Shown piece by piece: positions 22,601 through 37,500 of a stretch of 64,000 bases of DNA. Each line of letters begins with the position of its first letter. Position 1 is the first letter of the stretch. The notes beneath the pieces were generated by a model. It was given only the letters and a program-made list of their open reading frames with translations, was not told the DNA's origin and did no database searches. The position numbers were made by a program, and so were the translations under genes. Source of the DNA: Ricordea florida (lineage: Eukaryota; Cnidaria; Anthozoa; Corallimorpharia; Ricordeidae); contig OX453272.1 in assembly GCA_949710005.1 (NCBI GenBank), forward strand, positions 17,900,262 through 17,964,261, read 5' to 3'.

Positions 22601-24989
22601 CACGGTGAAAGCGGCATATTGATCGGCCTTTTGTGTAATAAGCACTCGTTTGATAAAGTTTAGTACTGTGTGAGCAGTCTTCTTTACAATTAGCTGACTT
22701 AAGTAAATATATCCACAGCTAAACTACAATATAATCACGAATCACAATCAATCTAATTTTATTCTTAAGTATTGCCTTTTCCGGTATGGCATAAGTCGGA
22801 AAAGTGTCAGAATTGCAAAGATTCTGCAAAATAGGATAAAATGACCTTTATTCCAAGGGGGTAGGTTCGTGTCTTAAACGCGCATGCGTAGTTGCAAAAG
22901 GTCTAAGCCTTAAGAATTACATTGAAATTAAATCGTTCTAATGAAAATTTTATTCGAAACATTAAACGTATGGTAAAATGTGCTATTACAACTAAAGAGA
23001 ACATTAAAAATGCTTACATAACTTACTTACTTAGAAGACGGTCGTCCTGCCCATACAATCTCTTATAATGCATTTTGACCAAAATCTGTGAGGCTGAGTT
23101 TCTTGACAGCCAGCTGCATGTATCGTATCTCAGCGTCTAGAATGAGTATAAACATGAGATAAAGTGCGTTACAAAGTAAATATTAAATGCCACAACACGG
23201 TGAAAGCGGGATATTCATCGGCCTTTTGTTTAATAAGCACTCGTTTGATAAAGTTTAGTACTGTGTGAGCAGTCTTCTTTACAATTAGCTGACTTAAGTA
23301 AATATATCCACAGCTAAACTACAATATAATCACGAATCACAATCAATCTAATTTTATTCTTAAGTATTGCCTTTTGCGGTATAGCATAAGTCGGAAAAGT
23401 GTCAGAATTGCAAAGATTCTGCAAAATAGGATAAAATGACCTTTATTCCAAGGGGGTAGCTTAGTGTCTTAAACGCGCATGCGTAGTGGCAAAAAGTCTA
23501 GGCCTTAAAAATTACATTGAAATTAAATCGTTCTAATCAAAATTTTATTCGAAACTTAAACCGTATGGTAAAATGTGCTATTACAACTAAAGAGAACATT
23601 AAAAATGCTTACATAACTTACTTACCTAGAAGACGGTCGTCCTGCCCATACAATCTCTTATAATGCATTTTGACCAAAATCTGTGAGGCTGAGTTTCTTG
23701 ACAGCCAGCTGCTTGTATCGTATCTCAGCGTCTAGAATGAGTATAAACACGAGATAAAGTGCGTTACAAAGTACATATTAAATGCTACAACACGGTGAAA
23801 GCGGCATATTGATCGGCCTTTTGTGTAATAAGCACTCGTTTGATAAAGTTTAGTACTGTGTGAGCAGTTATCTTTACAATTAGCTGACTTAAGTAAATAT
23901 ATGCACAGCTAAACTACAATATAATCACGAATCACAATCAATCTAATTTTATTCTTAAGTATTGCCTTTTGCGGTATAGCATAAGTCGGCAAAGTGTCAG
24001 AATTGCAAAGATTCTGCAAAATAGGATAAAATGACCTTTATTCCAAGGGGGTAGGTTCGTGTCTTAAACGCGCATGCGTAGTGGCAAAAAGTCTAAGCCT
24101 TAAGAATTACATTGAAATTAAATCGTTCTAATCAAAATTTTATTCGAAACTTTAAACGTATGGTAAAATGTGCTATTACAACTAAAGAGAACATTAAAAA
24201 TGCTTACATAACTTACTTACCTACAAGACGGTCGTCCTGCCCATACAATCTCTTATAATGCATTTTGACCAAAATCTGTGAGGCTGAGTTTCTTGACAGC
24301 CAGCTGCATGTATCGTATCTCAGCGTCTAGAATGAGTATAAACACGAGATAAAGTGCGTTACAAAGTACATATTAAATGCTACAACACGGTGAAAGCGGC
24401 ATATTGATCGGCCTTTTGTTTAATAAGCACTCGTTTGATAAAGTTTAGTACTGTGTGAGCAGTCTTCTTTACAATTAGCTGACTTAAGTAAATATATCCA
24501 CAGCTAAACTACAATATAATCACGAATCACAATCAATCTAATTTTATTCTTAAATATTGCCTTTTGCGGTATAGCATAAATCAGCAAAGTGTCAGAATTG
24601 CAAAGATTCTGCAAAATAGGATAAAATCACCTTTATTCCAAGGGGGTAGGTTCGTGTCTTAAACGCGCATGCGTAGTGGCAAAAAGTCTAAGCCTTAAGA
24701 ATTACATTGAAACTAAATCGTTCTAATCAAAATTTTATTCGAAACTTAAAACTTATGGTAAAATGTGGTATTACAACTAAAGAGAACATTAAAAATGCTT
24801 ACATAACTTACTTACCTAGAAGACGGTCGTCCTGCCCATACAATCTCTTATAATGCACTTTGACCAAAATCTGTGAGGCTGAGTTTCTTGACAGCCAGCT
24901 GCTTGTATCGTATCTCAGCGTCTAGAATGAGTATAAACACGAGATAAAGTACGTTACAAAGTACATATTAAATGCTACAACACGGTGAA
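16661..24989 (+). repeat. Canonical 14-mer HOR, 8329 bp
   Basis: Unit starts are 16661, 17256, 17851, 18446, 19041, 19636, 20231, 20826, 21421, 22016 (594 bp), 22610, 23205, 23800 and 24395, in the order A-B'-C-D-E-F-G-H-I-J-K-L-M-N. This is the longest run with each type once and no hybrid. Other blocks on the left side can be read as deletions or partial duplications of it, so I treat it as the reference; whether it is ancestral is an inference. Confidence 0.85.
22016..22609 (+). repeat. Type J unit, 594 bp
   Basis: Carries GGAATATTAATCGG, GAGAATCCTTC, CTACAAAAT, CAAGAGGG and GTCAAGAATG, and lacks one A at offset 407 (GCTTCATAAC for GCTTACATAAC). Its copy at 35700 has the same loss and differs by G/A in AAGTCGG. 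The same loss is present in type R units at 49384, 54738, 60092 and 62471, which otherwise lack the J markers. Confidence 0.8.
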
Positions 24990-26179
24990 AGCGGCATATT
25001 AATCGGCAATCTGTGTAATAAGCACTCGTTTGATAAAGTTTAGTACTGTGTAAGCAGTCTTCTTTACAATCAGCTGACTTAAGTAAATATATGCACAGCT
25101 AAACTACAATATAATCACGAATCACAATCAATCTAATTTTTTTCTTAAGTATTGCCTTTTGCGGTATAGCATAAGTCGGAAAAGTGTCAGAATTGCAAAG
25201 ATTCTGCAAAATAGGATAAAATGACCTTTATTCCAAGGGGGTAGGTTCGTGTCTTAAACGCGCATGCGTAGTGGCAAAAAGTCGAAGCCTTAAGAATTAC
25301 ATTGAAATTAAATCGTTCTAATCAAAATTTTATTCGAAACTTTAAACGTATGGTAAAATGTGCTATTACAACTAAAGAGAACATTAAAAATGCTTACATA
25401 ACTTACTTACCTAGAAGACGGTCGTCCTGCCCATACAATCTCTTATAATGCATTTTGACCAAAATCTGTGAGGCTGAGTTTCTTGACAGCCAGCTGCATG
25501 TATCGTATCTCAGCGTCTAGAATGAGTATAAACACGAGATAAAGTGCGTTACAAAGTACATATTAAATGCTACAACACGGTGAAAGCGGCATATTGATCG
25601 GCCTTTTGTGTAATAAGCACTCGTTTGATAAAGTTTAGTACTGTGTGAGCAGTCTTCTTTACAATTAGCTGACTTAAGTAAATATATCAAAAGCTAAACT
25701 ACAATATAATCACGAATCACAATCAATCTAATTTTATTCTTAAGTATTGCCTTTTGCGGTATAGCATAAATCGGCAAAGTGTCAGAATTGCAAAGATTCT
25801 GCAAAATAGGATAAAATGACCTTTATTCCAAGGGGGTAGGTTCGTGTCTTAAACGCGCATGCGTAGTGGCAAAAAGTCTAAGCCTTAAGAATTACATTGA
25901 AATTAAATCGTTCTAATCAAAATTTTATTCGAAACTTAAAACGTATGGTTAAATGTGGTATTACAACTAAAGAGAACATTAAAAATGCTTACATAACTTA
26001 CTTACCTAGAAGACGGTCGTCCTGCCCATACAATCTCTTATAATGCACTTTGACCAAAATCTGTAAGGCTGAGTTTCTTGACAGCCAGCTGCATGTATCG
26101 TATCTCAGCGTCTAGAATGAGTATAAACACGAGATAAAGTGCGTTACAAAGTACATATTAAATGCTACAACACGGTGAA

Positions 26180-26774
26180 AGCGGCATATTAATCGGCAAT
26201 CTGTGTAATAAGCACTCCTTTGATAAAGTTTAGTACTGTGTAAGCAGTCTTCTTTACAATCAGCTGACTTAAGTAAATATATGCACAGCTAAACTACAAT
26301 ATAATCACGAATCACAATCAATCTAATTTTATTCTTAAGTATTGCCTTTTGCGGTATAGCATAAGTCGGAAAAGTGTCAGAATTGCAAAGATTCTGCAAA
26401 ATAGGATAAAATGACCTTTATTCCAAGGGGGTAGGTTCATGTCTTAAACGCGCATGCGTAGTGGCAAAAGGTCTAAGCCTTAAGAATTACATTGAAATTA
26501 AATCGTTCTAATCAAAATTTTATTCGAAACTTAAAACGTATGGTAAAATGTGCTATTACAACTAAAGAGAACATTAAAAATGCTTACATAACTTACTTAC
26601 CTAGAAGACGGTCGTCCTGCCCATACAATCTCTTATAATGCACTTTGACCAAAATCTGTGAGGCTGAGTTTCTTGACAGCCAGCTGCTTGTATCGTATCT
26701 AAGCGTCTAGAATGCGTATAAACACGAGATAAAGTACGTTACAAAGTACATATTAAATGCTACAACACGGTGAA
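26180..26774 (+). repeat. Type O unit
   Basis: The left part is C/A-like (CACTCCTTT, TACTGTG). The middle has GGTTCATG and AAAAGGTCT. The right end has GCACTTTG, GCTTGTATC, CTAAGCGTC, ATGCGTATA and GTACGTTAC, shared with Q at 30940. It is probably an old recombinant. It is repeated at 39864. Confidence 0.6.
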
Positions 26775-29154
26775 AGCGGCATATTAATCGGCAATCTGTG
26801 TAATAAGCACTCGTTTGATAAAGTTTAGTACTGTGTAAGCAGTCTTCTTTACAATCAGCTGACTTAAGTAAATATATGCACAGCTAAACTACAATATAAT
26901 CACGAATCACAATCAATCTAATTTTATTCTTAAGTATTGCCTTTTGCGGTATAGCATAAGTCGGAAAAGTGTCAGAATTGCAAAGATTCTGCAAAATAGG
27001 ATAAAATGACCTTTATTCCAAGGGGGTAGGTTCGTGTCTTAAACGCGCATGCGTAGTGGCAAAAAGTCTAAGCCTTAAGAATTACATTGAAATTAAATCG
27101 TTCTAATCAAAATTTTATTCGAAACTTTAAACGTATGGTAAAATGTGCTATTACAACTAAAGAGAACATTAAAAATGCTTACATAACTTACTTACCTAGA
27201 AGACGGTCGTCCTGCCCATACAATCTCTTATAATGCATTTTGACCAAAATCTGTGAGGCTGAGTTTCTTGACAGCCAGCTGCATGTATCGTATCTCAGCG
27301 TCTAGAATGAGTATAAACACGAGATAAAGTGCGTTACAAAGTACATATTAAATGCTACAACACGGTGAAAGCGGCATATTGATCGGCCTTTTGTGTAATA
27401 AGCACTCGTTTGATAAAGTTTAGTACTGTGTGAGCAGTCTTCTTTACAATTAGCTGACTTAAGTAAATATATCAAAAGCTAAACTACAATATAATCACGA
27501 ATCACAATCAATCTAATTTTATTCTTAAGTATTGCCTTTTGCGGTATAGCATAAATCGGCAAAGTGTCAGAATTGCAAAGATTCTGCAAAATAGGATAAA
27601 ATGACCTTTATTCCAAGGGGGTAGGTTCGTGTCTTAAACGCGCATGCGTAGTGGCAAAAAGTCTAGGCCTTAAGAATTACATTGAAATTAAATCGTTCTA
27701 ATCAAAATTTTATTCGAAACTTAAAACGTATGGTAAAATGTGCTATTACAACTAAAGAGAACATTAAAAATGCTTACATAACTTACTTACCTAGAAGACG
27801 GTCGTCCTGCCCATACAATCTCTTATAATGCACTTTGACCAAAATCTGTAAGGCTGAGTTTCTTGACAGCCAGCTGCATGTATCGTATCTCAGCGTCTAG
27901 AATGAGTATAAACACGAGATAAAGTGCGTTACAAAGTACATATTAAATGCTACAACACGGTGAAAGCGGCATATTAATCGGCAATCTGTGTAATAAGCAC
28001 TCCTTTGATAAAGTTTAGTACATTGTAAGCAGTCTTCTTTATAATCAGCTGACTTAAGTAAATATATGCACAGCTAAACTACAATATAATCACGAATCAC
28101 AATCAATCTAATTTTATTCTTAAGTATTGCCTTTTGCGGTATAGCATAAGTCGGAAAAGTGTCAGAATTGCAAAGATTCTGCAAAATAGGATAAAATGAC
28201 CTTTATTCCAAGGGGGTAGGTTCGTGTCTTAAACGCGCATGCGTAGTGGCAAAAAGTCTAAGTTTTAAGAATTACATTGAAATTAAATCGTTCTAATCAA
28301 AATTTTATTCGAAACTTTAAACGTATGGTAAAATGTGCTATTACAACTAAAGAGAACATTAAAAATGCTTACATAACTTACTTACCTAGAAGACGGTCGT
28401 CCTGCCCATACAATCTCTTATAATGCATTTTGACCAAAATCTGTGAGGCTGAGTTTCTTGACAGCCAGCTGCATGTATCGTATCTCAGCGTCTAGAATGA
28501 GTATAAACACGAGATAAAGTGCGTTACAAAGTACATATTAAATGCTACAACACGGTGAAAGCGGCATATTGATCGGCCTTTTGTGTAATAAGCACTCGTT
28601 TGATAAAGTTTAGTACTGTGTGAGCAGTCTTCTTTACAATTAGCTGACTTAAGTAAATATATCAAAAGCTAAACTACAATATAATCACGAATCACAATCA
28701 ATCTAATTTTATTCTTAAGTATTGCCTTTTGCGGTATAGCATAAATCGGCAAAGTGTCAGAATTGCAAAGATTCTGCAAAATAGGATAAAATGACCTTTA
28801 TTCCAAGGGGGTAGGTTCGTGTCTTAAACGCGCATGCGTAGTGGCAAAAAGTCTAGGCCTTAAGAATTACATTGAAATTAAATCGTTCTAATCAAAATTT
28901 TATTCGAAACTTAAAACGTATGGTAAAATGTGCTATTACAACTAAAGAGAACATTAAAAATGCTTACATAACTTACTTACCTAGAAGACGGTCGTCCTGC
29001 CCATACAATCTCTTATAATGCACTTTGACCAAAATCTGTAAGGCTGAGTTTCTTGACAGCCAGCTGCATGTATCGTATCTCAGCGTCTAGAATGAGTATA
29101 AACACGAGATAAAGTGCGTTACAAAGTACATATTAAATGCTACAACACGGTGAA

Positions 29155-29749
29155 AGCGGCATATTAATCGGCAATCTGTGTAATAAGCACTCCTTTGATA
29201 AAGTTTAGTACATTGTAAGCAGTCTTCTTTATAATCAGCTGACTTAAGTAAATATATGCACAGCTAAACTACAATATAATCACGAATCACAATCAATCTA
29301 ATTTTATTCTTAAGTATTGCCTTTTGCGGTATAGCATAAGTCGGAAAAGTGTCAGAATTGCAAAGATTCTGCAAAATAGGATAAAATGAGCTTTATTCCA
29401 AGGGGGTAGGTTCATGTCTTAAACGCGCATGCGTAGTGGCAAAAGGTCTAAGCCTTAAGAATTACATTGAAATTAAATCGTTCTAATCAAAATTTTATTC
29501 GAAACTTTAAACGTATGGTAAAATGTGCTATTACAACTAAAGAGAACATTAAAAATGCTTACATAACTTACTTACCTACAAGACGGTCGTCCTGCCCATA
29601 CAATCTCTTATAATGCATTTTGACCAAAATCTGTGAGGCTGAGTTTCTTGACAGCCAGCTGCATGTATCGTATCTCAGCGTCTAGAATGAGTATAAACAC
29701 GAGATAAAGTGCGTTACAAAGTAAATATTAAATGCCACAACACGGTGAA
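29155..29749 (+). repeat. Type P unit, three-part mosaic
   Basis: The head is C (CACTCCTTT, TACATTG, TTTATAATC). The middle shares TTCATG and AAAAGGTCT with O and has its own ATGAGCTTT. The tail (CCTACAAG, GTAAATATT, GCCACAAC) resembles M/G and K/S types. Identical-looking copies lie at 42839 and 47004, always between B' and L'. Confidence 0.6.
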
Positions 29750-31534
29750 AGCGGCATATTGATCGGCCTTTTGTTTAATAAGCACTCGTTTGATAAAGTT
29801 TAGTACTGTGTGAGCAGTCTTCTTTACAATTAGCTGACTTAAGTAAATATATCCACAGCTAAACTACAATATAATCACGAATCACAATCAATCTAATTTT
29901 ATTCTTAAGTATTGCCTTTTGCGGTATAGCATAAGTCGGAAAAGTGTCAGAATTGCAAAGATTCTGCAAAATAGGATAAAATGACCTTTATTCCAAGGGG
30001 GTAGCTTAGTGTCTTAAACGCGCATGCGTAGTGGCAAAAAGTCTAGGCCTTAAAAATTACATTGAAATTAAATCGTTCTAATCAAAATTTTATTCGAAAC
30101 TTAAACCGTATGGTAAAATGTGCTATTACAACTAAAGAGAACATTAAAAATGCTTACATAACTTACTTACCTAGAAGACGGTCGTCCTGCCCATACAATC
30201 TCTTATAATGCATTTTGACCAAAATCTGTGAGGCTGAGTTTCTTGACAGCCAGCTGCTTGTATCGTATCTCAGCGTCTAGAATGAGTATAAACACGAGAT
30301 AAAGTGCGTTACAAAGTACATATTAAATGCTACAACACGGTGAAAGCGGCATATTGATCGGCCTTTTGTGTAATAAGCACTCGTTTGATAAAGTTTAGTA
30401 CTGTGTGAGCAGTTATCTTTACAATTAGCTGACTTAAGTAAATATATGCACAGCTAAACTACAATATAATCACGAATCACAATCAATCTAATTTTATTCT
30501 TAAGTATTGCCTTTTGCGGTATAGCATAAGTCGGCAAAGTGTCAGAATTGCAAAGATTCTGCAAAATAGGATAAAATGACCTTTATTCCAAGGGGGTAGG
30601 TTCGTGTCTTAAACGCGCATGCGTAGTGGCAAAAAGTCTAAGCCTTAAGAATTACATTGAAATTAAATCGTTCTAATCCAAATTTTATTCGAAACTTTAA
30701 ACGTATGGTAAAATGTGCTATTACAACTAAAGAGAACATTAAAAATGCTTACATAACTTACTTACCTAGAAGACGGTCGTCCTGCCCATACAATCTCTTA
30801 TAATGCATTTTGACCAAAATCTGTGAGGCTGAGTTTCTTGACAGCCAGCTGCATGTATCGTATCTCAGCGTCTAGAATGAGTATAAACACGAGATAAAGT
30901 GCGTTACAAAGTACATATTAAATGCTACAACACGGTGAAAGCGGCATATTGATCGGCCTTTTGTTTAATAAGCACTCGTTTGATAAAGTTTAGTACTGTG
31001 TGAGCAGTCTTCTTTACAATTAGCTGACTTAAGTAAATATATCCACAGCTAAACTACAATATAATCACGAATCACAATCAATCTAATTTTATTCTTAAAT
31101 ATTGCCTTTTGCGGTATAGCAAAAATCGGCAAAGTGTCAGAATTGCAAAGATTCTGCAAAATAGGATAAAATGACCTTTATTTCAAGGGGGTAGGTTCGT
31201 GTCTTAAACGCGCATGCGTAGTAGCAAAAAGTCTAAGCCTTAAGAATTACATTGAAATTAAATCGTTCTAATCAAAATTTTATTCGAAACTTAAAACTTA
31301 TGGTAAAATGTGCTATTACAACTAAAGAGAACATTAAAAATGCTTACATAACTTACTTACCTAGAAGACGGTCGTCCTGCCCATACAATCTATTATAATG
31401 CACTTTGACCAAAATCTGTGAGGCTGAGTTTCTTGACAGCCAGCTGCTTGTATCGTATCTAAGCGTCTAGAATGCGTATAAACACGAGATAAAGTACGTT
31501 ACAAAGTACATATTAAATGCTACAACACGGTGAA

Positions 31535-34500
31535 AGCGGCATATTAATCGGCAATCTGTGTAATAAGCACTCCTTTGATAAAGTTTAGTACATTGTAAGC
31601 AGTCTTCTTTATAATCAGCTGACTTAAGTAAATATATGCACAGCTAAACTACAATATAATCACGAATCACAATCAATCTAATTTTATTCTTAAGTATTGC
31701 CTTTTGCGGTATAGCATAAGTCGGAAAAGTGTCAGAATTGCAAAGATTCTGCAAAATAGGATAAAATGACCTTTATTCCAAGGGGGTAGGTTCGTGTCTT
31801 AAACGCGCATGCGTAGTGGCAAAAAGTCTAAGTTTTAAGAATTACATTGAAATTAAATCGTTCTAATCAAAATTTTATTCGAAACTTAAAACGTATGGTA
31901 AAATGTGCTATTACAACTAAAGAGAACATTAAAAATGCTTACATAACTTACTTACCTAGAAGACGGTCGTCCTGCCCATACAATCTCTTATAATGCATTT
32001 TGACCAAAATCTGTGAGGCTGAGTTTCTTGACAGCCAGCTGCATGTATCGTATCTCAGCGTCTAGAATGAGTATAAACACGAGATAAAGTGCGTTACAAA
32101 GTACATATTAAATGCTACAACACGGTGAAAGCGGCATATTGATCGGCCTTTTGTGTAATAAGCACTCGTTTGATAAAGTTTAGTACTGTGTGAGCAGTCT
32201 TCTTTACAATTAGCTGACTTAAGTAAATATATCCACAGCTAAACTACAATATAATCACGAATCACAATCAATCTAATTTTATTCTTAAATATTGCCTTTT
32301 GCGGTATAGCATAAGTCGGAAAAGTGTCAGAATTGCAAAGATTCTGCAAAATAGGATAAAATGACCTTTATTCCAAGGGGGTAGGTTCGTGTCTTAAACG
32401 CGCATGCGTAGTGGCAAAAAGTCTAAGCCTTAAAAATTACATTGAAATTAAATCGTTCTAATCAAAATTTTATTCGAAACTTTAAACGTATGGTAAAATG
32501 TGCTATTACAACTAAAGAGAACATTAAAAATGCTTACATAACTTACTTACCTAGAAGACGGTCGTCCTGCCCATACAATCTCTTATAATGCATTTTGACC
32601 AAAATCTGTGAGGCTGAGTTTCTTGACAGCCAGCTGCATGTATCGTATCTCAGCGTCTAGAATGAGTAAAAACACGAGATAAAGTGCGTTACAAAGTACA
32701 TATTAAATGCTACAACACGGTGAAAGCGGCATATTAATCGGCCTTTTGTGTAATAAGCACTCGTTTGATAAAGTTTAGTACTGTGTGAGCAGTCTTCTTT
32801 ACAATTAGCTGACTTAAGTAAATATATCCACAGCTAAACTACAATATAATCACGAATCACAATTAATCTAATTTTATTCTTAAATATTGCCTTTTGCGGT
32901 ATAGCATAAATCGGCAAAGTGTCAGAATTGCAAAGATTCTGAAAAATAGGATAAAATGACCTTTATTCCAAGGGGGTAGGTTCGTGTCTTAAACGCGCAT
33001 GCGTAGTGGCAAAAAGTCTAAGCCTTAAAAATTACATTGAAATTAAATCGTTCTAATCAAAATTTTATTCGAAACTTTAAACGTATGGTAAAATGTGCTA
33101 TTACAACTAAAGAGAACATTAAAAATGCTTACATAACTTACTTACCTAGAAGACGGTCGTCCTGCCCATACAATCTCTTATAATGCATTTTGACCAAAAT
33201 CTGTGAGGCTGAGTTTCTTGACAGCCAGCTGCATGTATCGTATCTCAGCGTCTAGAATGAGTATAAACACGAGATAAAGTGCGTTACAAAGTACATATTA
33301 AATGCTACAACACGGTGAAAGCGGCATATTGATCGGCCTTTTGTGTAATAAGCACTCGTTTGATAAAGTTTAGTACTGTGTGAGCAGTCTTCTTTACAAT
33401 TAGCTGACTTAAGTAAATATATCCACAGCTAAACTACAATATAATCACGAATCACAATCAATCTAATTTTATTCTTAAATATTGCCTTTTGCGGTATAGC
33501 ATAAATCGGCAAAGTGTCAGAATTGTAAAGATTCTGCAAAATAGGATAAAATCACCTTTATTCCAAGGGGGTAGGTTCGTGTCTTAAACGCGCATGCGTA
33601 GTGGCAAAAAGTCTAAGCCTTAAAAATTACATTGAAATTAAATCGTTCTAATCAAAATTTTATTAGAAACTTGCAACTTATGGTAAAATGTGCTATTACA
33701 ACTAAAGAGAACATTAAAAATGCTTACATAACTTACTTACCTACAAGACGGTCGTCCTGCCCATACAATCTCTTATAATGCACTTTGACCAAAATCTGTG
33801 AGGCTGAGTTTCTTGACAGCCAGCTGCATGTATCGTATCTCAGCGTCTAGAATGAGTATAAACACGAGATAAAGTGCGTTACAAAGTACATATTAAATGC
33901 TACAACACGGTGAAAGCGGCATATTGATCGCCCTTTTGTGTAATAAGCACTCGTTTGATAAAGTTTAGTACTGTGTGAGCAGTCTTCTTTACAATTAGCT
34001 GACTTAAGTAAATATATGCACAGCTAAACTACAATATAATCACGAATCACAATCAATCTAATTTTATTCTTAAGTATTGCCTTTTGCGGTATAGCATAAG
34101 TCGGAGAAGTGTCAGAATTGCAAAGATTCTGCAAAATAGGATAAAATGACCTTTATTCCAAGGGGGTAGGTTCGTGTCTTAAACGCGCATGCGTAGTGGC
34201 AAAAAGTCTAAGCCTTAAGAATTACATTGAAATTAAATCGTTCTAATCAAAATTTTATTCGAAACTTAAAACGTATGGTAAAATGTGGTATTACAACTAA
34301 AGAGAACATTAAAAATGCTTACATAACTTACTTACCTACAAGACGGTCGTCCTGCCCATACAATCTCTTATAATGCATTTTGACCAAAATCTGTGAGGCT
34401 GAGTTTCTTGACAGCCAGCTGCATGTATCGTATCTCAGCGTCTAGAATGAGTATAAACACGAGATAAAGTGCGTTACAAAGTACATATTAAATGCTACAA

Positions 34501-37500
34501 CCCGGTGAAAGCGGCATATTAATCGGCAATCTCTGTAATAAGCACTCGTTTGATAAAGTTTAGTACTGTGTGAGCAGTCTTCTTTACAATCAGCTGACTT
34601 AAGTAAATATATGCACAGCTAAACTACTAAATAATCACGAATCACAATCAATCTAATTTTATTCTTAAATATTGCCTTTTGCGGTATAGCATAAATCGGA
34701 AAAGTGTCAGAATTGCAAAGATTCTGCAAAATAGGATAAAATGACCTTTATTCCAAGGGGGTAGGTTCGTGTCTTAAACGCGCATGCGTAGTGGCAAAAA
34801 GTCTAAGCCTTAAGAATTACGTTGAAATTAAATCGTTCTAATCAAAATTTTATTCGAAACTTTAAACGTATGGTAAAATGTGCTATTACAACTAAAGAGA
34901 ACATTAAAAATGCTTACATAACTTACTTACCTAGAAGACGGTCGTCCTGCCCATACAATCTCTTATAATGCATTTTGACCAAAATCTGTGAGGCTGAGTT
35001 TCTTGACGGCCAGCTGCATGTATCGTATCTCAGCGTCTAGAATGAGTATAAACACGAGATAAAGTACGTTACAAAGTACATATTAAATGCTACAACACGG
35101 TGAAAGCGGCATATTGATCGGCCTTTTGTGTAATAAGCACTCGTTTGATAAAGTTTAGTACTGTGTGAGCAGTCTTCTTTACAATTAGCTGACTTAAGTA
35201 AATATATGCACAGCTAAACTAAAAAATAATCACGAATCACAATCAATCTAATTTTATTCTTAAATATTGCCTTTTGCGGTATAGCATAAATCGGCAAAGT
35301 GTCAGAATTGCAAAGATTCTGCAAAATAGGATAAAATGACCTTTATTCCAAGGGGGTAGGTTCGTGTCTTAAACGCGCATGCGTAGTGGCAAAAAGTCTA
35401 AGCCTTAAAAATTACATTGAAATTAAATCGTTCTAATAAAAATTTTATTCGAAACTTTAAACGTATGGTAAAATGTGCTATTACAACTAAAGATAACATT
35501 AAAAATGCTTACATAACTTACTTACCTAGAAGACGGTCGTCCTGCCCATACAATCTCTTATAATGCACTTTGACCAAAATCTGTGAGGCTAAGTTTCTTG
35601 ACAGCCAGCTGCATGTATCGTATCTCAGCGTCTAGAATGAGTATAAACACGAGATAAAGTACGTTACAAAGTACATATTAAATGCTACAACACGGTGAAA
35701 GCGGAATATTAATCGGCAATCTCTGTAATAAGCACTCGTTTGATAAAGTTTAGTACTGTGTGAGAATCCTTCTTTACAATCAGCTGACTTAAGTAAATAT
35801 ATGCACAGCTAAACTACAAAATAATCACGAATCACAATCAATCTAATTTTATTCTTAAATATTGCCTTTTGCGGTATAGCATAAATCGGCAAAGTGTCAG
35901 AATTGCAAAGATTCTGCAAAATAGGATAAAATGACCTTTATTCCAAGAGGGTAGGTTCGTGTCTTAAACGCGCATGCGTAGTGGCAAAAAGTCTAAGCCT
36001 TAAAAATTACATTGAAATTAAATCGTTCTAATCAAAATTTTATTCGAAACTTAAAACTTATGGTAAAATGTGCTATTACAACTAAAGAGAACATTAAAAA
36101 TGCTTCATAACTTACTTACCTAGAAGACGGTCGTCCTGCCCATACAATCTCTTATAATGCATTTTGACCAAAATCTGTGAGGCTGAGTTTCTTGACAGCC
36201 AGCTGCATGTATCGTATCTCAGCGTCAAGAATGAGTATAAACACGAGATAAAGTGCGTTACAAAGTACATATTAAATGCTACAACACGGTGAAAGCGGCA
36301 TATTGATCGGCCTTTTGTGTAATAAGCACTCGTTTGATAAAGTTTAGTACTGTGTGAGCAGTCTTCTTTACAATTAGCTGACTTAAGTAAATATATCCAC
36401 AGCTAAACTACAATATAATCACGAATCACAATCAATCTAATTTTATTCTTAAGTATTGCCTTTTCCGGTATGGCATAAGTCGGAAAAGTGTCAGAATTGC
36501 AAAGATTCTGCAAAATAGGATAAAATGACCTTTATTCCAAGGGGGTAGGTTCGTGTCTTAAACGCGCATGCGTAGTTGCAAAAGGTCTAAGCCTTAAGAA
36601 TTACATTGAAATTAAATCGTTCTAATGAAAATTTTATTCGAAACATTAAACGTATGGTAAAATGTGCTATTACAACTAAAGAGAACATTAAAAATGCTTA
36701 CATAACTTACTTACTTAGAAGACGGTCGTCCTGCCCATACAATCTCTTATAATGCATTTTGACCAAAATCTGTGAGGCTGAGTTTCTTGACAGCCAGCTG
36801 CATGTATCGTATCTCAGCGTCTAGAATGAGTATAAACATGAGATAAAGTGCGTTACAAAGTAAATATTAAATGCCACAACACGGTGAAAGCGGGATATTC
36901 ATCGGCCTTTTGTTTAATAAGCACTCGTTTGATAAAGTTTAGTACTGTGTGAGCAGTCTTCTTTACAATTAGCTGACTTAAGTAAATATATCCACAGCTA
37001 AACTACAATATAATCACGAATCACAATCAATCTAATTTTATTCTTAAGTATTGCCTTTTGCGGTATAGCATAAGTCGGAAAAGTGTCAGAATTGCAAAGA
37101 TTCTGCAAAATAGGATAAAATGACCTTTATTCCAAGGGGGTAGCTTAGTGTCTTAAACGCGCATGCGTAGTGGCAAAAAGTCTAGGCCTTAAAAATTACA
37201 TTGAAATTAAATCGTTCTAATCAAAATTTTATTCGAAACTTAAACCGTATGGTAAAATGTGCTATTACAACTAAAGAGAACATTAAAAATGCTTACATAA
37301 CTTACTTACCTAGAAGACGGTCGTCCTGCCCATACAATCTCTTATAATGCATTTTGACCAAAATCTGTGAGGCTGAGTTTCTTGACAGCCAGCTGCTTGT
37401 ATCGTATCTCAGCGTCTAGAATGAGTATAAACACGAGATAAAGTGCGTCACAAAGTACATATTAAATGCTACAACACGGTGAAAGCGGCATATTGATCGG

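Larger units (their letters stand above)
17851..31534 (+). repeat. 23-unit super-repeat, copy 1 (13,684 bp)
   Basis: Units C (17851) to Q (30940) are repeated in the same order beginning at 31535. Reading both copies in parallel I noted fewer than ten single-base differences, for example the E unit (TTTAATAAAG versus TTTGATAAAG; TTTCAAG versus TTCCAAG), the I unit (GCCTCTTG versus GCCTTTTG), the J unit (AAGTCGG versus AAATCGG) and the L unit (GCGTTAC versus GCGTCAC). This is above 99.9% identity by hand count. Confidence 0.8.
24990..31534 (+). repeat. 11-unit block A-B-O-A'-B'-C-B'-P-L'-M-Q
   Basis: Unit starts are 24990, 25585, 26180, 26775, 27370, 27965, 28560, 29155, 29750, 30345 and 30940. 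It introduces types O, P and Q, absent from the 14-mer, and alternates B' with C-like units. L' is L without the GGGATATTCATC head. M at 30345 has a private TAATCCAAAT, also seen at 48194. Confidence 0.85.
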
